From positions 1 through 14,443 of the forward strand of contig JAEYYJ010000324.1 in the NCBI GenBank assembly GCA_023430845.1: a stretch of DNA of 14,443 bases. Direction: 5' to 3'. Both the position numbers and the translations under genes were made by a program. Origin of the DNA: Pseudomonadota bacterium. Its GTDB lineage: Bacteria > Pseudomonadota > Alphaproteobacteria > Rhizobiales > Hyphomicrobiaceae. The notes under the pieces are model-generated. The model made no database searches. It saw nothing but the letters and a program-made list of their open reading frames with translations, and had not been told where the DNA came from. Below are positions 14,081 to 14,443 of the stretch, one piece after another. Within the stretch, counting starts at the first letter, position 1. Every line of letters begins with the position of its first letter.

Positions 14081-14443
14081 TCAGCTGGCCTTGAGCTGGA
14101 CGGCGACGAAGCGGAGCACGTCACCGGATTTCACGCGGAGCAGCACGGCGCGCCGGCCATCGGTCTTGGCCTTCTTGACACCGGCTTCGACCTCCGAGGC
14201 ATTCGCGACCTTCTGGCCCTGCACCTCGAGGATGACATCGCCGCTCTTGAGGCCCTTGCCGGCCGCATCGGAGCCCGACTTCACGTCGGAAATAGCGACG
14301 CCCTCGGCTGTCTCGCCCGGCTTGGCCGTTGCCGCCGTCAGGGAGAGCCCAAGCTGATCGAGCTCGGTGACGGTCGGCGTCGGCGTGGCCTCCGACCGAG
14401 GCGTCGGCTGCGACTGGGCTGCGAGATCGGGATTCGACGGGAA
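14081..14443 (-). CDS. C-terminal part of a Do/DegP-type periplasmic serine protease (cut by the window edge)
   Basis: The last 120 residues of a trypsin-like periplasmic protease/chaperone. The open frame runs to the edge. A Pro/Ser/Thr-rich linker (about 1-25) is followed by the second PDZ domain: LDQLGLSL, then GVAISDVKSGSDAAGKGLKSGD with the hallmark GLKSGDVILEVQGQ, and the end LLRVKSGDVLRFVAVQL. The catalytic His-Asp-Ser domain and the first PDZ domain lie outside the window. Do-family proteases degrade or refold damaged envelope proteins. Its position upstream of an OmpR-type regulator and kinase matches an order I recall from Hyphomicrobiales, where the protease may belong to the stress response those regulators control. 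The PDZ2 identity is clear; whether it is DegP, DegQ or a paralogue cannot be decided here. Confidence 0.85.
   Translation of the reverse strand, partial: FPSNPDLAAQSQPTPRSEATPTPTVTELDQLGLSLTAATAKPGETAEGVAISDVKSGSDAAGKGLKSGDVILEVQGQKVANASEVEAGVKKAKTDGRRAVLLRVKSGDVLRFVAVQLKAS

Overview
The window reads as chromosomal DNA of a GC-rich alphaproteobacterium, most likely of the order Hyphomicrobiales (Rhizobiales). The grounds are the gene order lptC/lptA-lptB-rpoN, the order degP-response regulator-histidine kinase-glnE, a short ribonuclease D without an HRDC domain, and an ECF sigma factor followed by a typical alphaproteobacterial anti-sigma-like partner. The family is less certain. Nearly everything lies on the minus strand, so transcription runs from high to low coordinates. 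The only convincing plus-strand gene is a 58-residue YdcH/DUF465 protein. No rRNA, tRNA, CRISPR array, insertion sequence or prophage was seen, and no gene-free stretch exceeds 200 bases.

Reading in the direction of transcription, the right edge holds the C-terminal PDZ end of a Do/DegP-type periplasmic protease. Two hairpins separate it from an OmpR-family response regulator, its sensor kinase (4-base gap) and glnE (25-base overlap with the kinase), which look like one transcript. After glnE comes an envelope-stress-like module. It consists of a secreted protein with six EF-hand loops, a hairpin, an ECF sigma factor, a single-pass protein placed as its anti-sigma factor, and a membrane-tethered CpxP/CnrX-like helical sensor that overlaps the anti-sigma gene by ATGA. 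This resembles the CnrYXH metal-sensing logic, but with a calcium-type EF-hand partner and few metal-ligand residues in the sensor.

The middle holds a GTG-started HAD-superfamily protein (haloacid-dehalogenase type II-like), the small DUF465 gene on the opposite strand, and ribonuclease D. The left third is the LPS-export locus. One 690-residue polypeptide fuses an LptC-like membrane-anchored domain to two consecutive LptA/OstA-like domains. It is followed by LptB, with an unusual 40-residue acidic N-terminal extension, and then by the start of rpoN (sigma-54), cut by the left edge.

The two most interesting items are the single-chain LptC-LptA-LptA periplasmic bridge and the EF-hand/ECF-sigma/anti-sigma/periplasmic-sensor module. 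Several genes here (Lpt, DegP, the OmpR-type system and the ECF module) concern the cell envelope. Whether that is functional or a coincidence of synteny cannot be told from the sequence.
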